In this document: positions 1 to 8,375 of the stretch, in pieces
How positions within the stretch are numbered: position 1 is the first letter of the stretch
Layout: each line of letters starts with the position of its first letter
NCBI RefSeq assembly: GCF_001456355.1
Contig: NZ_CP010271.1
Coordinates: forward strand, 3,038,001-3,102,000
DNA length: 64,000 nucleotides
Direction of reading: 5' to 3'
Origin: Mycobacteroides saopaulense
GTDB taxonomy: Bacteria; Actinomycetota; Actinomycetes; Mycobacteriales; Mycobacteriaceae
Notes under the pieces: model-generated
What the model was told of the DNA's origin: nothing
Seen by the model: the letters and a program-made list of their open reading frames with translations, nothing else
Databases searched by the model: none
Position numbers and translations under genes: made by a program

Positions 1-605
1 GCACGGGGCTCCCCCGTGCCACTGCACATCGACTGGCGGCGGGGCTGGAGGTCCACCGACTGCTGTCACGTGACGGAGACGGGCAGTGGCAGCTCGGCGC
101 CGGGCTGACCGAACTCGCCGCGCACGTCAACGATCCGCTGCTGAGCGCCAGCGCTCAGGTACTGCCGAAGCTGCGCGAGATCACCGGGGAGAGCGTGCAG
201 CTCTACCGACAGGAAGGCACCGTACGCATCTGCGTGGCGGCGCTCGAACCTCCGGCAGGGCTTCGCGATACCGTGCCGGTCGGCTCGCGCCTGCCGATGT
301 CGGCGGGATCGGGCGCCAAAGTACTACTTGCCCACAGTGATTCGGCCACCCAGGCGGCGGTGCTGCCCGGCGCCACGTTCACCGAACGCGCGCTGGCCGA
401 TGTGCGCAAGCGGGGCTGGGCGCAGAGCGCGGCCGAGCGCGAGGCGGGCGTGGCCAGCGTCTCTGCCCCCGTCCGCGATCGGCACGGCAATGTCATTGCC
501 GCGATATCGGTTTCCGGCCCGATTGACCGGATGGGCCGACGGCCGGGGGCGCGCTGGGCGGCCGATCTCGTTGCCGCCTCCGAGGCGATAACAGCCCGGC
601 TTTAA
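1..605 (+). CDS. IclR-family transcriptional regulator, 5'-truncated by the window edge
   Basis: The open frame runs in from base 3 with no start inside the window. The first residues (TGLPRATAHRLAAGLE) look like the recognition part of an IclR winged helix. The remainder is the IclR effector-binding (GAF-like) domain, with a typical AGSGAKVLLA segment and a C-terminal APVRDRHGNVIAAISVSGP. In M. tuberculosis the IclR gene Rv2989 sits at this place, divergent from leuCD, so this is its likely ortholog and may control leucine synthesis genes just outside the window. That regulatory role is inferred from position only. Ends with TAA. Confidence 0.85.
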   Translation, partial: TGLPRATAHRLAAGLEVHRLLSRDGDGQWQLGAGLTELAAHVNDPLLSASAQVLPKLREITGESVQLYRQEGTVRICVAALEPPAGLRDTVPVGSRLPMSAGSGAKVLLAHSDSATQAAVLPGATFTERALADVRKRGWAQSAAEREAGVASVSAPVRDRHGNVIAAISVSGPIDRMGRRPGARWAADLVAASEAITARL

Positions 606-614
606 GCTCCGAAT

Positions 615-1112
615 ATGGGAAGCAATCAGCGCTCGCAGATCGTCATGTCCGACGACGAGATCACCGAGTTCATCAACAACTCACGCACCACGACCATGGC
701 CACCATCGGCGCCAACGGGCAGCCGCACCTGATCGCCATGTGGTACGCGGTACTCGACGGCGAGCTATGGTTCGAGACCAAGGCCAAGTCGCAGAAGGTG
801 GTCAACCTCAAGCGCAACCCCACCATCACTTGCCTCATCGAGGACGGGCTGACCTACGACACCCTGCGCGGGGTATCCATCGAAGGTCAGGCCGAGATCG
901 TCGAGGATCCCGACGCACTGTTCCAGGTGGGTATCAGCGTCTTCGAGCGCTACACCGCGCCGTACACAGAAGAGATGAAACCGTTCGTCGAGGCGATGCT
1001 CAACAAGCGCATCGCGGTCCGAGTGCGCCCGACCCGCATCCGGTCCTGGGATCACCGCAAGCTCGGCCTGCCCGCGATGCCGCTCGGCGGCTCGACGACG
1101 CCGCAGCAGTAG
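615..1112 (+). CDS. PPOX/FDOR-type F420- or flavin-dependent protein (Rv2991-like)
   Basis: A 165-residue single-domain split-barrel protein. ATIGANGQPHLIAMWYAV followed by LWFETKAKSQKVVNLKRNP is the typical N-terminal half of the pyridoxamine-phosphate-oxidase-like FDOR-B family, whose mycobacterial members bind F420 or related cofactors. It lies 9 bp after the IclR stop, so the two are probably co-transcribed. Position and length match Rv2991 of M. tuberculosis. The substrate is unknown. A later ATG (MSDDEITEF) is a possible alternative start. Confidence 0.85.
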   Translation: MGSNQRSQIVMSDDEITEFINNSRTTTMATIGANGQPHLIAMWYAVLDGELWFETKAKSQKVVNLKRNPTITCLIEDGLTYDTLRGVSIEGQAEIVEDPDALFQVGISVFERYTAPYTEEMKPFVEAMLNKRIAVRVRPTRIRSWDHRKLGLPAMPLGGSTTPQQ

Positions 1113-1121
1113 GCGCCGGCG

Positions 1122-1424
1122 GTGGGCCAGCTCGCACGCGATGCGTTCGACTCTTTCCGCGAGGGTCTGCGGCATAAGAAGATCAAACGGCCATTGAGCA
1201 ACGCGCTGGTCCATCACCTCGACACCGGCGAGCCGGCCGGACCACACGATGACCGGATCCGTGAATTATGTGCCGAGACCCTCGACATCGACGTGGACGT
1301 GGAGAAGGCAGGCGCGCATCAGGCCCGCAAGTTCGTGATCTGGACCCTGCGTGGCCGCCACCCGGAATTGACCGAGGAAGCGCTGCGCGTATTGGGTGAT
1401 TACCGCGCCGAGAGCTGGCGATAG
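1122..1424 (+). CDS. Small hypothetical protein
   Basis: A 100-residue ORF with a GTG start, 9 bp after the FDOR-like gene and on the same strand. It is rich in charged residues and probably cytoplasmic. I see no signal peptide, membrane segment or domain I recognise. The composition looks coding rather than a shadow frame. Function unknown; its position suggests the end of the IclR-FDOR transcription unit. Confidence 0.6.
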   Translation: MGQLARDAFDSFREGLRHKKIKRPLSNALVHHLDTGEPAGPHDDRIRELCAETLDIDVDVEKAGAHQARKFVIWTLRGRHPELTEEALRVLGDYRAESWR

Positions 1425-1439
1425 GTCTCGCAAGAGAAC

Positions 1440-1515
1440 TGGTACCCCCGATGGGATTCGAACCCACGCTACCGCCGTGAGAGGGCGGCGTCCTAGGCCG
1501 CTAGACGACGGGGGC
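1440..1515 (-). tRNA. tRNA-Glu (anticodon CTC)
   Basis: Reading the minus strand, the gene starts GCCCCCGTCGTCTAG and ends CGGGGGTACCA. CCA is encoded (1440-1442), and the acceptor stem has seven pairs beginning with G-U. The anticodon stem CCGCC/GGCGG encloses the loop CTCTCAC, giving anticodon CTC (codon GAG). The T arm GTTCGAATC is intact. It lies downstream of gltX, whose enzyme charges it. Confidence 0.96.
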
Positions 1516-1610
1516 TAGAACATTTCGTGCACTGCGCGTGGCGCGCAGACTTGACAGTCTAGCTCACCGGCGCACATCCACCAAATCACTTGCCGTGCAA
1601 ATGATTTGCG

Positions 1611-1682
1611 CTGGGGTACCAGGACTCGAACCTAGAATGGCGGTACCAGAAACCGCTGTGTTGCCAATTACACCATACCCCA
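1611..1682 (-). tRNA. tRNA-Gln (anticodon CTG)
   Basis: Minus-strand sequence starts TGGGGTATGGTGTAAT and ends GGTACCCCAG. The acceptor stem TGGGGTA/TACCCCA is perfect. The anticodon stem GCGGT/ACCGC encloses TTCTGGT, giving CTG (codon CAG). CCA is not encoded. In mycobacteria, which lack GlnRS, GltX loads this tRNA with Glu and GatCAB (also in this window) converts it to Gln. Confidence 0.95.
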
Positions 1683-1760
1683 ATGGCTTCGCAGAACCGC
1701 AGGTCAGCGTGCCGACAGCGGACTTTGGAGCCGACGAGCAGACTACCAAACCAAGGGCGA

Positions 1761-3251
1761 TTAACCCGAATCGGTTTGGCCCTCCACCTCATTTTCCCAG
1801 GTCCGGGCGTTTCGCAGCCGCTGCAGGGTGCGCGCGGAGCCCAGTAGTTCCATCGATTCGAACAGCGGAGGGCTAACCGTCGCACCGGTCACCGCGACGC
1901 GCAGCGGCCCGAATGCCTTCCGGGGTTTGAGTTCGAGCCCCTCGACGAGCGCGCTCTTGAGCGCCTCCTCGATGGCCTGAGTGGTCCACGCATCAAGCGA
2001 CTCCAGCGCGCCGATCGCGGCGTCCAAGACAGGTACAGAGGCCTCCCCCAACTCCTTGCGTGCCGAGCCGGGGTCGATGGCGTACACATCGTCGTTGAGG
2101 AACTTCAGCAGACCCCAAGCATCTCCCAGCACCACGATGCGCGTCTGCACCAGGTCCGCCGCCACCGTGAAGGCGCTCTCATCGAGTCCCAGCTCGTACC
2201 CATGGCCGGTGAAGAAGGTCTGCAGCCGTGCCACGAACTCCTCCGGGGCCAACAACCGGATGTGCTCGGCATTGATGGCGTCGGCCTTCTTCTGGTCGAA
2301 CCGCGCCGGATTCGAATTGACATCGGTGACGTCAAAGGCGGCGACCATCTCTTGCAGGCTGAAAATGTCGTGATCGTCGGCGATCGACCACCCCAGCAGT
2401 GCAAGGTAATTCAGCAGCCCCTCGGGGATGAAACCCCGATCGCGGTGCAGAAACAGGTTGGACTGCGGATCACGCTTGGATAGCTTCTTGGTGCCCTCAC
2501 CCAGCACCGAGGGCAGGTGTGCGAACGTCGGAATCGACTCGGCCACCCCCACCCGGATCATGGCCTCATACAAGGCGATCTGCCTGGGGGTCGATGGCAG
2601 CAGGTCCTCACCGCGCAGCACGTGGGTGATCTTCATCAGGGCGTCGTCGACCGGGTTCACCAAGGTGTACAACGGATCTCCATTGCCGCGGGTCAGCGCG
2701 AAATCGGGCACCACGCCGGCCGCGAAGGTGGTCTCCCCGCGCACCAAGTCATTCCAGGTGATGTCGTGATCGGGCATGCGTAGCCGCACGACGGGGTTGC
2801 GGCCCTCTGCCCGGAAGGCCGCACGCTGCTCGTCGGTGAGATCGCGGTCGTAATTGTCGTACCCCAGTTTGGGATTGCGCCCCGCCGCGAGGTGGCGAGC
2901 CTCCACCTCTTCCGGCGTGGAGAATGCCTCATAGGCCTCCCCCGCCTCCAGCAGCTTGCGCACCACATCGAGGTGCAGTTCCTTACGCTGCGACTGCCGA
3001 TACGGCGCGTAAGGGCCACCGACCTCGGGGCCCTCGTCCCAGTCCAGGCCCAACCACCGCAAGGCGTCCAGGATCGCCAGATAGCTCTCTTCACTGTCGC
3101 GCCCGGCGTCGGTGTCCTCGATGCGGAACACGAAGTCGCCTCCGCAGTGTCGGGCGTACGCCCAGTTGAACAGCGCGGTCCGGATCAGACCGACGTGCGG
3201 GGTACCCGTCGGCGACGGACAGAAACGTACCCGGACTTTAGTGTCGCTCAC
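1761..3251 (-). CDS. gltX: Glutamyl-tRNA synthetase, probably non-discriminating
   Basis: A 496-residue class I synthetase, with GTG as the chosen start because the protein then begins [15 protein letters not shown] and the family N-terminus is right there. The HIGH-type motif is in [10 protein letters not shown] and the KMSKS-type motif is KKLSKRD. The enzyme attaches Glu to tRNA-Glu and, in organisms using GatCAB, also to tRNA-Gln; both tRNAs lie just downstream. The start is 3 bp from the stop of the FAH-family gene, so the two form a unit, as in M. tuberculosis (Rv2992c-Rv2993c). The longer upstream open frame only overlaps the neighbour. Confidence 0.97.
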   Translation of the reverse strand: MSDTKVRVRFCPSPTGTPHVGLIRTALFNWAYARHCGGDFVFRIEDTDAGRDSEESYLAILDALRWLGLDWDEGPEVGGPYAPYRQSQRKELHLDVVRKLLEAGEAYEAFSTPEEVEARHLAAGRNPKLGYDNYDRDLTDEQRAAFRAEGRNPVVRLRMPDHDITWNDLVRGETTFAAGVVPDFALTRGNGDPLYTLVNPVDDALMKITHVLRGEDLLPSTPRQIALYEAMIRVGVAESIPTFAHLPSVLGEGTKKLSKRDPQSNLFLHRDRGFIPEGLLNYLALLGWSIADDHDIFSLQEMVAAFDVTDVNSNPARFDQKKADAINAEHIRLLAPEEFVARLQTFFTGHGYELGLDESAFTVAADLVQTRIVVLGDAWGLLKFLNDDVYAIDPGSARKELGEASVPVLDAAIGALESLDAWTTQAIEEALKSALVEGLELKPRKAFGPLRVAVTGATVSPPLFESMELLGSARTLQRLRNARTWENEVEGQTDSG

Positions 3252-3253
3252 TC

Positions 3254-4039
3254 TTACTTCGCCTTCCGCACAACAGGATTGGACAGGGTTCCGATGCCTT
3301 CGATCGTGACGCTCACGGTGTCGCCGTCGACGATGGGCCCGACGCCCTCGGGCGTTCCGGTGAGGATCACGTCGCCGGGCAGCAGGGTCATGACCGCGGA
3401 GACCCATTCCACGATCGCTCCCACATCGTGCAACAGCAACGAGGTGCGGCTGAGCTGCCTGACCTCTCCGTTGACCTCGGTACGGATCTCCAGGTCCGAC
3501 GGGTCCAGATCGGTGACGATCCACGGCCCCAGCGGGCAGAACGTGTCGTGACCCTTCGCTCGGGTCCACTGACCGTCGGCGCGCTGATGATCGCGCGCCG
3601 AGACGTCGTTGCCGATCGTGTAACCCAGGATGTTCTCGGCCGCCCGGGCGGCGGGAACGTCCTTGCAGGGCCGGCCGATCACGATGGCCAGCTCACCTTC
3701 GTGGTGCACCTCGGATGCGCTGGGCGGCAATTGGATCGGCAAGCCGGGTCCGATGATCGAGGTGTTGGGCTTGATGAAGATCACCGGCGACTCCGGTGGC
3801 GCGCCGCCCATTTCGGCAGCGTGGGCCGCGTAGTTCTTACCCATGGCCACCACCTTGCTGGCCAGGATCGGTGCCAGCAGCCTGACGTCGGCGAGCGGCC
3901 ACTGGCGCCCGGTGAAGGTGGGGGTCCCGAAGGGATGCTCGGCGATCTCACGAGCGGTCGCTGATTCTTCCCTGCCGTCGCCTCCCTCGATACTGACGAA
4001 GGCGACACCGTCTGGGCTGGCAATACGTCCTAGGCGCAT
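3254..4039 (-). CDS. Fumarylacetoacetate hydrolase-family protein (Rv2993c-like)
   Basis: 261 residues. It has a short N-terminal region and then the FAH catalytic fold: [12 protein letters not shown], the metal-binding set in [13 protein letters not shown] and NDVSARDHQ, and TGTPEGVGP near the C-terminus. Relatives act as 2-hydroxyhepta-2,4-diene-1,7-dioate isomerases, oxaloacetate decarboxylases or acylpyruvate hydrolases. The substrate cannot be told from sequence. It is directly upstream of gltX with a 2-bp gap, an arrangement conserved in mycobacteria. Confidence 0.9.
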   Translation of the reverse strand: MRLGRIASPDGVAFVSIEGGDGREESATAREIAEHPFGTPTFTGRQWPLADVRLLAPILASKVVAMGKNYAAHAAEMGGAPPESPVIFIKPNTSIIGPGLPIQLPPSASEVHHEGELAIVIGRPCKDVPAARAAENILGYTIGNDVSARDHQRADGQWTRAKGHDTFCPLGPWIVTDLDPSDLEIRTEVNGEVRQLSRTSLLLHDVGAIVEWVSAVMTLLPGDVILTGTPEGVGPIVDGDTVSVTIEGIGTLSNPVVRKAK

Positions 4040-4049
4040 TTACATGAGC

Positions 4050-4709
4050 CTAGTTGCCGGGCTTTGCGGCTTCCTCGCTGTCCTCATGTTGGTCCTCGCG
4101 GATGTTGGCCCGAGTGACCAACGCCACGAGGAAATCCTCCAACCGGTCGTGGGTGATGTCGAGTTCGCCGCGAAACCAGGTGGTCACCAGGTCCAGTCCC
4201 CCGGAAACCAGCGTGAAGGTGGCCAGGTCCAAGTCGGGATCCAGCGCATCGTCGGCGGGAAGCAGCAGGCGTCCCTGATCCGCCATCACCTGCGCCAGGG
4301 TTTTGACCAGGTCTCGTCTACGTGCGGCCAAGCCCTCGGTGGCCTGCGATTCGACCAACAGCCTGCCCCGGCGAGGGTCGGCCGTGAGGAATCTCAGGCC
4401 ACTGCCCACAGCCGCACGCGTGCGCACCACCGGGTCGGTGGATGCCGAACTCTTCGCGATGGCCTCGATGATGGCGGCCGATCCCGCGAGCATTTGTTCG
4501 TCGAGCATCGCCAGCACCAATTCGTCGGTGCTGCGGAAGCTCTCGTAGAAGTATCGATCGTTGAGCCGGGCCTCCGCGCACACACCGCGCACCGTGAGGC
4601 CCTTGACGCCGTTGCTTGCGACCAAGTCCAGCGCGGCATCCAGCAGCGCCGCGCGCCGTCGCGCGCGTCGTTCACCGGATGTGGCACCGCCATAGGTCCG
4701 GGATGGCAT
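4050..4709 (-). CDS. TetR-family regulator, divergent from an MpaB-type oxygenase
   Basis: 219 residues. The N-terminal HTH covers about residues 16-62, including VKGLTVRGVCAEARLNDRYFYESF, followed by a helical ligand-binding domain. It is divergent from the oxygenase gene at 4824. The intergenic region carries two inverted repeats of TGGTGA-N6-TCACCA (4751-4790), which are very likely its operator. By analogy with local TetR regulators, it probably represses itself and the oxygenase. The ligand is unknown. Confidence 0.92.
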   Translation of the reverse strand: MPSRTYGGATSGERRARRRAALLDAALDLVASNGVKGLTVRGVCAEARLNDRYFYESFRSTDELVLAMLDEQMLAGSAAIIEAIAKSSASTDPVVRTRAAVGSGLRFLTADPRRGRLLVESQATEGLAARRRDLVKTLAQVMADQGRLLLPADDALDPDLDLATFTLVSGGLDLVTTWFRGELDITHDRLEDFLVALVTRANIREDQHEDSEEAAKPGN

Positions 4710-4750
4710 CTGCCGATTGTCGCACTTTGACCCTTGACCTCATGGCATTT

Positions 4751-4792
4751 TCTGGTGATGATTCTCACCAGATGGTGAGTCGTGTCACCAGA
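4751..4792. promoter_or_regulatory. Double TetR operator, TGGTGA-N6-TCACCA twice
   Basis: TCTGGTGA (4751-4758) and TCACCAGA (4765-4772) form a perfect inverted repeat with a 6-bp spacer. TGGTGA (4773-4778) and TCACCA (4785-4790) form a second with the same spacer. The two centres are 20 bp apart, about two helical turns, which suits cooperative binding of two TetR dimers. The sites lie between the divergent TetR and oxygenase genes and would cover both promoters. Confidence 0.82.
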
Positions 4793-4823
4793 TAGCCGCT
4801 TTCAACGACGAAAGGACGTCTTG

Positions 4824-6053
4824 ATGGAGTCGAAGATGGCTTCGACCTGGCAGAAGCTGCCCAACCCGCCGCAACTTCGCGAGTTCCCGTTCAACGTGTT
4901 CACCCGCTTTCTCCCCGGGCGGGATATTCGGGCGACCGCCGAACAGCACGAGTCATTCCGGCGCTTCGCGCACGTGGGCGATCCGCTCGCCGACGCTGTC
5001 GTGGCGATGTTCGCCCGCTTCCCCGCCGGCCAGGGGCGGCGCATGTTCGAAATCGCCATCGAAGAGGGCATCGACGCGGTCGAGAACCCGCCCGAGGAAC
5101 TGATCGCATTCTTCGAGCAGATCGACGACCGGCCCTACTGGCTCGACGACAAGAAGCTCGACGTGGCCGCCCGGGTCAGCATGCGCACCGGTCTGTTGGG
5201 CCTGGGGCTGGCACTGCCCGGCCTCGCGCTGACCGGCGGGTACCTCGCGTCCCGTGCCGACAAGCCCCTCGTCGGCACGGGCAATCTCAATCTCCAGGCG
5301 ATGGCCCCACGCAGACTCCTGGAAACCGGGCAGTGGCTCGTCGACGTCACCTCCCCCGGCGGGCTGGACCGATACTCGGCCGGGTTCAAGGGAATTCTGC
5401 GAGTCCGCTTGATGCACGCACTGGTTCGCGGCGCCATGAATCGGCGCGACGACTGGGACTACGAGGCGTGGGACGCGCCCGTCAATCAGATCCAACTCGC
5501 GGGCACGCTCATGTTGTTCTCGCTGGCCAACCTCGCCGGATGCCAGGCCATGGGAATGAGCTTCTCGGATACCGAACGTGAGGCCGTGTTCCACTTCTGG
5601 AGATATGTGGGACTGCTCATGGGAATTCATCCCGAGCTGGTCCCCACCAACGAGGAAGACACCTGGCGCCTGTTCTGGCTGGAGGCCGCCACCGAATTCC
5701 TACCCGATGGCGATTCCTACGCCCTCACCCAAGCACTCCATGGCGCGATGCCCGATGACCCGCTGCCGGTACGGATCGCGCGTGTGTACTTGTCCTCGTA
5801 CAGCCGGCTAATCCTCGGAAAGACACACGCCGACAGCCTGGGCCTGCCGAACAACAGACCGATGCAGGCCGCGGTGGTGGGCACCTCGGTGGCGAACTGG
5901 TTCTTCGAGCGTCGCAACATCCTGCCGGGGATGACGCGCATCAGTGAGGAGATTGGGCACTTCACCCGACGCAAATTCGTCGCACAGGGCATGTCGCAGA
6001 CGGGTGGCGACCGCACGTACCGCCGTCACGACAAGCTCGCGACGGCGAGCTAG
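4824..6053 (+). CDS. MpaB-family oxygenase (DUF2236)
   Basis: About 409 residues from the ATG at 4824, preceded by GAAAGGA at a good distance; an in-frame GTG at 4782 would place the start inside the operator, so I reject it. It is a long DUF2236 (mpaB/rubber-oxygenase-like) protein: PGRDIRATAEQHESFRRFAHVGDP near the N-terminus and a helical core with conserved His, Arg and Asp residues (for example LMHALVRGAMNRRDDWDYEAW). Relatives are haem-dependent oxygenases in actinobacteria. The substrate is unknown. Controlled, I infer, by the divergent TetR. Confidence 0.85.
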   Translation: MESKMASTWQKLPNPPQLREFPFNVFTRFLPGRDIRATAEQHESFRRFAHVGDPLADAVVAMFARFPAGQGRRMFEIAIEEGIDAVENPPEELIAFFEQIDDRPYWLDDKKLDVAARVSMRTGLLGLGLALPGLALTGGYLASRADKPLVGTGNLNLQAMAPRRLLETGQWLVDVTSPGGLDRYSAGFKGILRVRLMHALVRGAMNRRDDWDYEAWDAPVNQIQLAGTLMLFSLANLAGCQAMGMSFSDTEREAVFHFWRYVGLLMGIHPELVPTNEEDTWRLFWLEAATEFLPDGDSYALTQALHGAMPDDPLPVRIARVYLSSYSRLILGKTHADSLGLPNNRPMQAAVVGTSVANWFFERRNILPGMTRISEEIGHFTRRKFVAQGMSQTGGDRTYRRHDKLATAS

Positions 6054-6054
6054 A

Positions 6055-6094
6055 TATCCCATATTATGAGATACCCATTCAATAATTTGGGATA
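6055..6094. promoter_or_regulatory. Imperfect inverted repeat upstream of the MFS gene
   Basis: TATCCCATATTA (6055-6066) is repeated inverted as TAATTTGGGATA (6083-6094) with one mismatch and a 16-bp spacer. The segment is strikingly AT-rich for this genome and sits between the oxygenase stop and the MFS start at 6106. It could be an operator and promoter for the transporter. It lacks a T tract, so a terminator is less likely. Confidence 0.45.
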
Positions 6095-6105
6095 GGTGTG
6101 GAACC

Positions 6106-7308
6106 ATGGTGACCATGGTTCGCGTCGATGAGGTTGGTACAGCGCGCCGTTGGGCGATGCTGGCCATTGCCCTGGGGTCCACAGCCGGAGCGAATGTCTT
6201 CATCAACGGTGTGGCATTCCTCATTCCGGCCCTGCACACCGAGCGCGGGCTCGACCTCGCCAACGCGGGACTACTGTCTGCCATGCCCAGCTTCGGCATG
6301 GTGCTGACGCTGATCGCGTGGGGTGCGCTCATCGACAAGTTCGGTGAACGCCTCGCCTTGGTGAGCGGTCTGGCGCTCACCGCCGTGGCCGCGTTCGCGG
6401 CTGCCGAATCACCGTCGCTGACCGTGACCGGCGGTTTCCTGCTGTTGGGCGGCGCTGCTGCGGCGGCGTGCAATTCGGCCAGCGGTCGTGTGGTGGTCGG
6501 CTGGTTCCCGCCGCATCAGCGCGGGACGGTGATGGGCATTCGACAGATGGCCCAGCCACTAGGCGTGGCCGTCGGCGCGCTCGTCATTCCACGCATCGCT
6601 CAAAGCCATGGTGTGGCAACAGCATTGTTGTTCCCCGCGATTGTGTGTGCAGTGTCTTCCGTGGTCTGTCTGATGGGGATCATCGACCCGCCCCGGCCGG
6701 CGCGGTCGGAAGCGCCCGAGCAGCATCTGGCCAACCCCTACCGCGGATCCCGAGTGCTCTGGCTCATCCATGGCGTGTCGGTGCTCTTGGTGGTTCCGCA
6801 GGTGGTGGTGTGGACCTTCACGCTGGTGTGGCTGGTCACCGACAGGGGCTGGAGCATCGGCGCGGCCAGCGTGATGGTCACCGTGGCGCAGCTGATCGGC
6901 GCGCTGGGCCGGGTGGCGGCCGGAATGTGGTCGGACCGCTGGGGATCACGCATGCGACCCATCCGTGTGATAGCGCTGGCGGCCTCGGCGACCATGGCAC
7001 TGTTGGCCATCACCAATCAACTCGACTGGTCGATCAGCGTCGTCGTCATGCTGGTCGCGTCGGTGATCACCGTGTCCGACAACGGGTTGGCGTACACCTC
7101 CATCGCCGAGATCGCCGGCCCGTTCTGGAGCGGGCGCGCTCTCGGCGCGCAGAACACCGGCCAGCTGCTGGCGGCCGCCGTCGCACCGCCCGTCTTCGGG
7201 GCGATCGCCGGTGCCGCCGGCTTCACGGCCGCCTTCGCGGTGTGCGCGGTGTTCCCCTTGGTGGCAGTCGGTGTGGTACCGGTGAAACTGGAGCGCCCCG
7301 CCCTCTAA
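6106..7308 (+). CDS. MFS transporter (Rv2994-like)
   Basis: 400 residues with about 12 hydrophobic segments in two halves and a central loop near residues 195-215 (PPRPARSEAPEQHLANPYRG). The loop after TM2 has the MFS signature WGALIDKFGERLA, and WSDRWGSRMRP is the matching motif in the second half. GTG and ATG starts lie a few codons apart behind GATAGGTGTGG. Position matches Rv2994 of M. tuberculosis. The substrate is unknown; export is likely from the family type. Confidence 0.9.
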   Translation: MVTMVRVDEVGTARRWAMLAIALGSTAGANVFINGVAFLIPALHTERGLDLANAGLLSAMPSFGMVLTLIAWGALIDKFGERLALVSGLALTAVAAFAAAESPSLTVTGGFLLLGGAAAAACNSASGRVVVGWFPPHQRGTVMGIRQMAQPLGVAVGALVIPRIAQSHGVATALLFPAIVCAVSSVVCLMGIIDPPRPARSEAPEQHLANPYRGSRVLWLIHGVSVLLVVPQVVVWTFTLVWLVTDRGWSIGAASVMVTVAQLIGALGRVAAGMWSDRWGSRMRPIRVIALAASATMALLAITNQLDWSISVVVMLVASVITVSDNGLAYTSIAEIAGPFWSGRALGAQNTGQLLAAAVAPPVFGAIAGAAGFTAAFAVCAVFPLVAVGVVPVKLERPAL

Positions 7309-7316
7309 TGCCGAAT

Positions 7317-7349
7317 GCGAGCCTGACGCGGATTCCGGGTCAGGCTCGC
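7317..7349. terminator. Bidirectional hairpin between convergent MFS and leuB genes
   Basis: GCGAGCCTGAC (7317-7327) and GTCAGGCTCGC (7339-7349) form a perfect 11-bp stem with an 11-nt loop, between the stop of the MFS gene (7308) and the stop of leuB (7362). There is no strong T tract on either side, as is common for mycobacterial terminators. Placement between convergent genes supports termination in both directions. Confidence 0.75.
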
Positions 7350-7361
7350 ACTCGGTCAGGA

Positions 7362-8375
7362 CTACAGGAAGCTGGCGATCCGATCGCCGGTGGCCGAGGT
7401 GGACAGCTTCTCCTCACCCCGGCTGGCCAGGTGCTGCTCGACAGCCTTCTCCACGCGCGCCGCGGCCTCGGTCTCACCGAGGTGGTTCAGCAGCAGCGAG
7501 ACCGACACGACCGCCGCGGTGGGATCGGCGATGCCCTGGCCCGCGATGTCCGGGGCACTGCCGTGCACGGGCTCGAACATCGACGGGTTCTTGCCCGAGC
7601 CGTCGATGTTTCCGCTTGCCGCCAAGCCGATTCCGCCGGTAACGGCCGCGGTCAGGTCGGTGATGATGTCGCCGAACAGGTTGTCGGTGACGATGACGTC
7701 GAAGCGGCCCGGATCGGTCACCATGTGGATGGTGGCGGCGTCGATGTGCTGATACGACACCGTGACATCCGGGTGCTCGGCAGCCACCTCGTTGACCGTG
7801 CGCGTCCACAACGTGCCCGCGTACTTGAGCACGTTGTTCTTGTGCACCAGCGTCAGATTCTTGCTACGGGCCTCGGCACGCTGGAAGGCGTTGCGCACCA
7901 CGCGCTCCACGCCAAACCGGGTGTTGAGGCTGACCTCGGTGGCCACCTCGTGCGGGGTGTCGACGCGGATGGCGCCGCCGTTGCCGGTGTACGGCCCCTC
8001 GGTGCCCTCACGCACGACCACGAGGTCGATGGCGGGGTTCCCGACCAGTGGGCCGGTGACGCCGGGATACAGCTTGGCGGGGCGCAGGTTGATGTGGTGA
8101 TCGAGCGCAAAGCGGGTGTTCAGCAGCAGACCGCGCTCCAGCACACCGCTGGGGACGGCCGGATCGCCAATGGCGCCAAGCAGAATGGCGTCATGCCCGC
8201 GAAGCTCGTCGAGCACCGAATCGGGCATCAGCTCGCCGGTGGCCAGGTAGCGGCGCGCACCCAGGTCATACTCGGTCTTCTCTACCCCTGGCAGCACGGC
8301 GTCGAGCACCTTGACGGCCTCACCGATGACCTCGGGTCCGATGCCATCGCCGGCAATGATCGCGAGCTTGGTCAT
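7362..8375 (-). CDS. leuB: 3-isopropylmalate dehydrogenase
   Basis: 337 residues, the short actinobacterial form. The N-terminus [16 protein letters not shown] and the metal/substrate-binding segments [13 protein letters not shown] and [14 protein letters not shown] are typical of the isocitrate/isopropylmalate dehydrogenase family. It oxidises and decarboxylates 3-isopropylmalate with NAD in leucine synthesis. The start codon overlaps the stop of serA by 4 bp, so serA and leuB are co-transcribed and translationally coupled, as in M. tuberculosis (Rv2995c-Rv2996c). Confidence 0.97.
   Translation of the reverse strand: MTKLAIIAGDGIGPEVIGEAVKVLDAVLPGVEKTEYDLGARRYLATGELMPDSVLDELRGHDAILLGAIGDPAVPSGVLERGLLLNTRFALDHHINLRPAKLYPGVTGPLVGNPAIDLVVVREGTEGPYTGNGGAIRVDTPHEVATEVSLNTRFGVERVVRNAFQRAEARSKNLTLVHKNNVLKYAGTLWTRTVNEVAAEHPDVTVSYQHIDAATIHMVTDPGRFDVIVTDNLFGDIITDLTAAVTGGIGLAASGNIDGSGKNPSMFEPVHGSAPDIAGQGIADPTAAVVSVSLLLNHLGETEAAARVEKAVEQHLASRGEEKLSTSATGDRIASFL

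Noticed and set aside
1440..1682. tRNA genes as a phage or island attachment site
   Set aside because: No integrase, direct repeat of a tRNA 3' end, or mobile genes were seen nearby.
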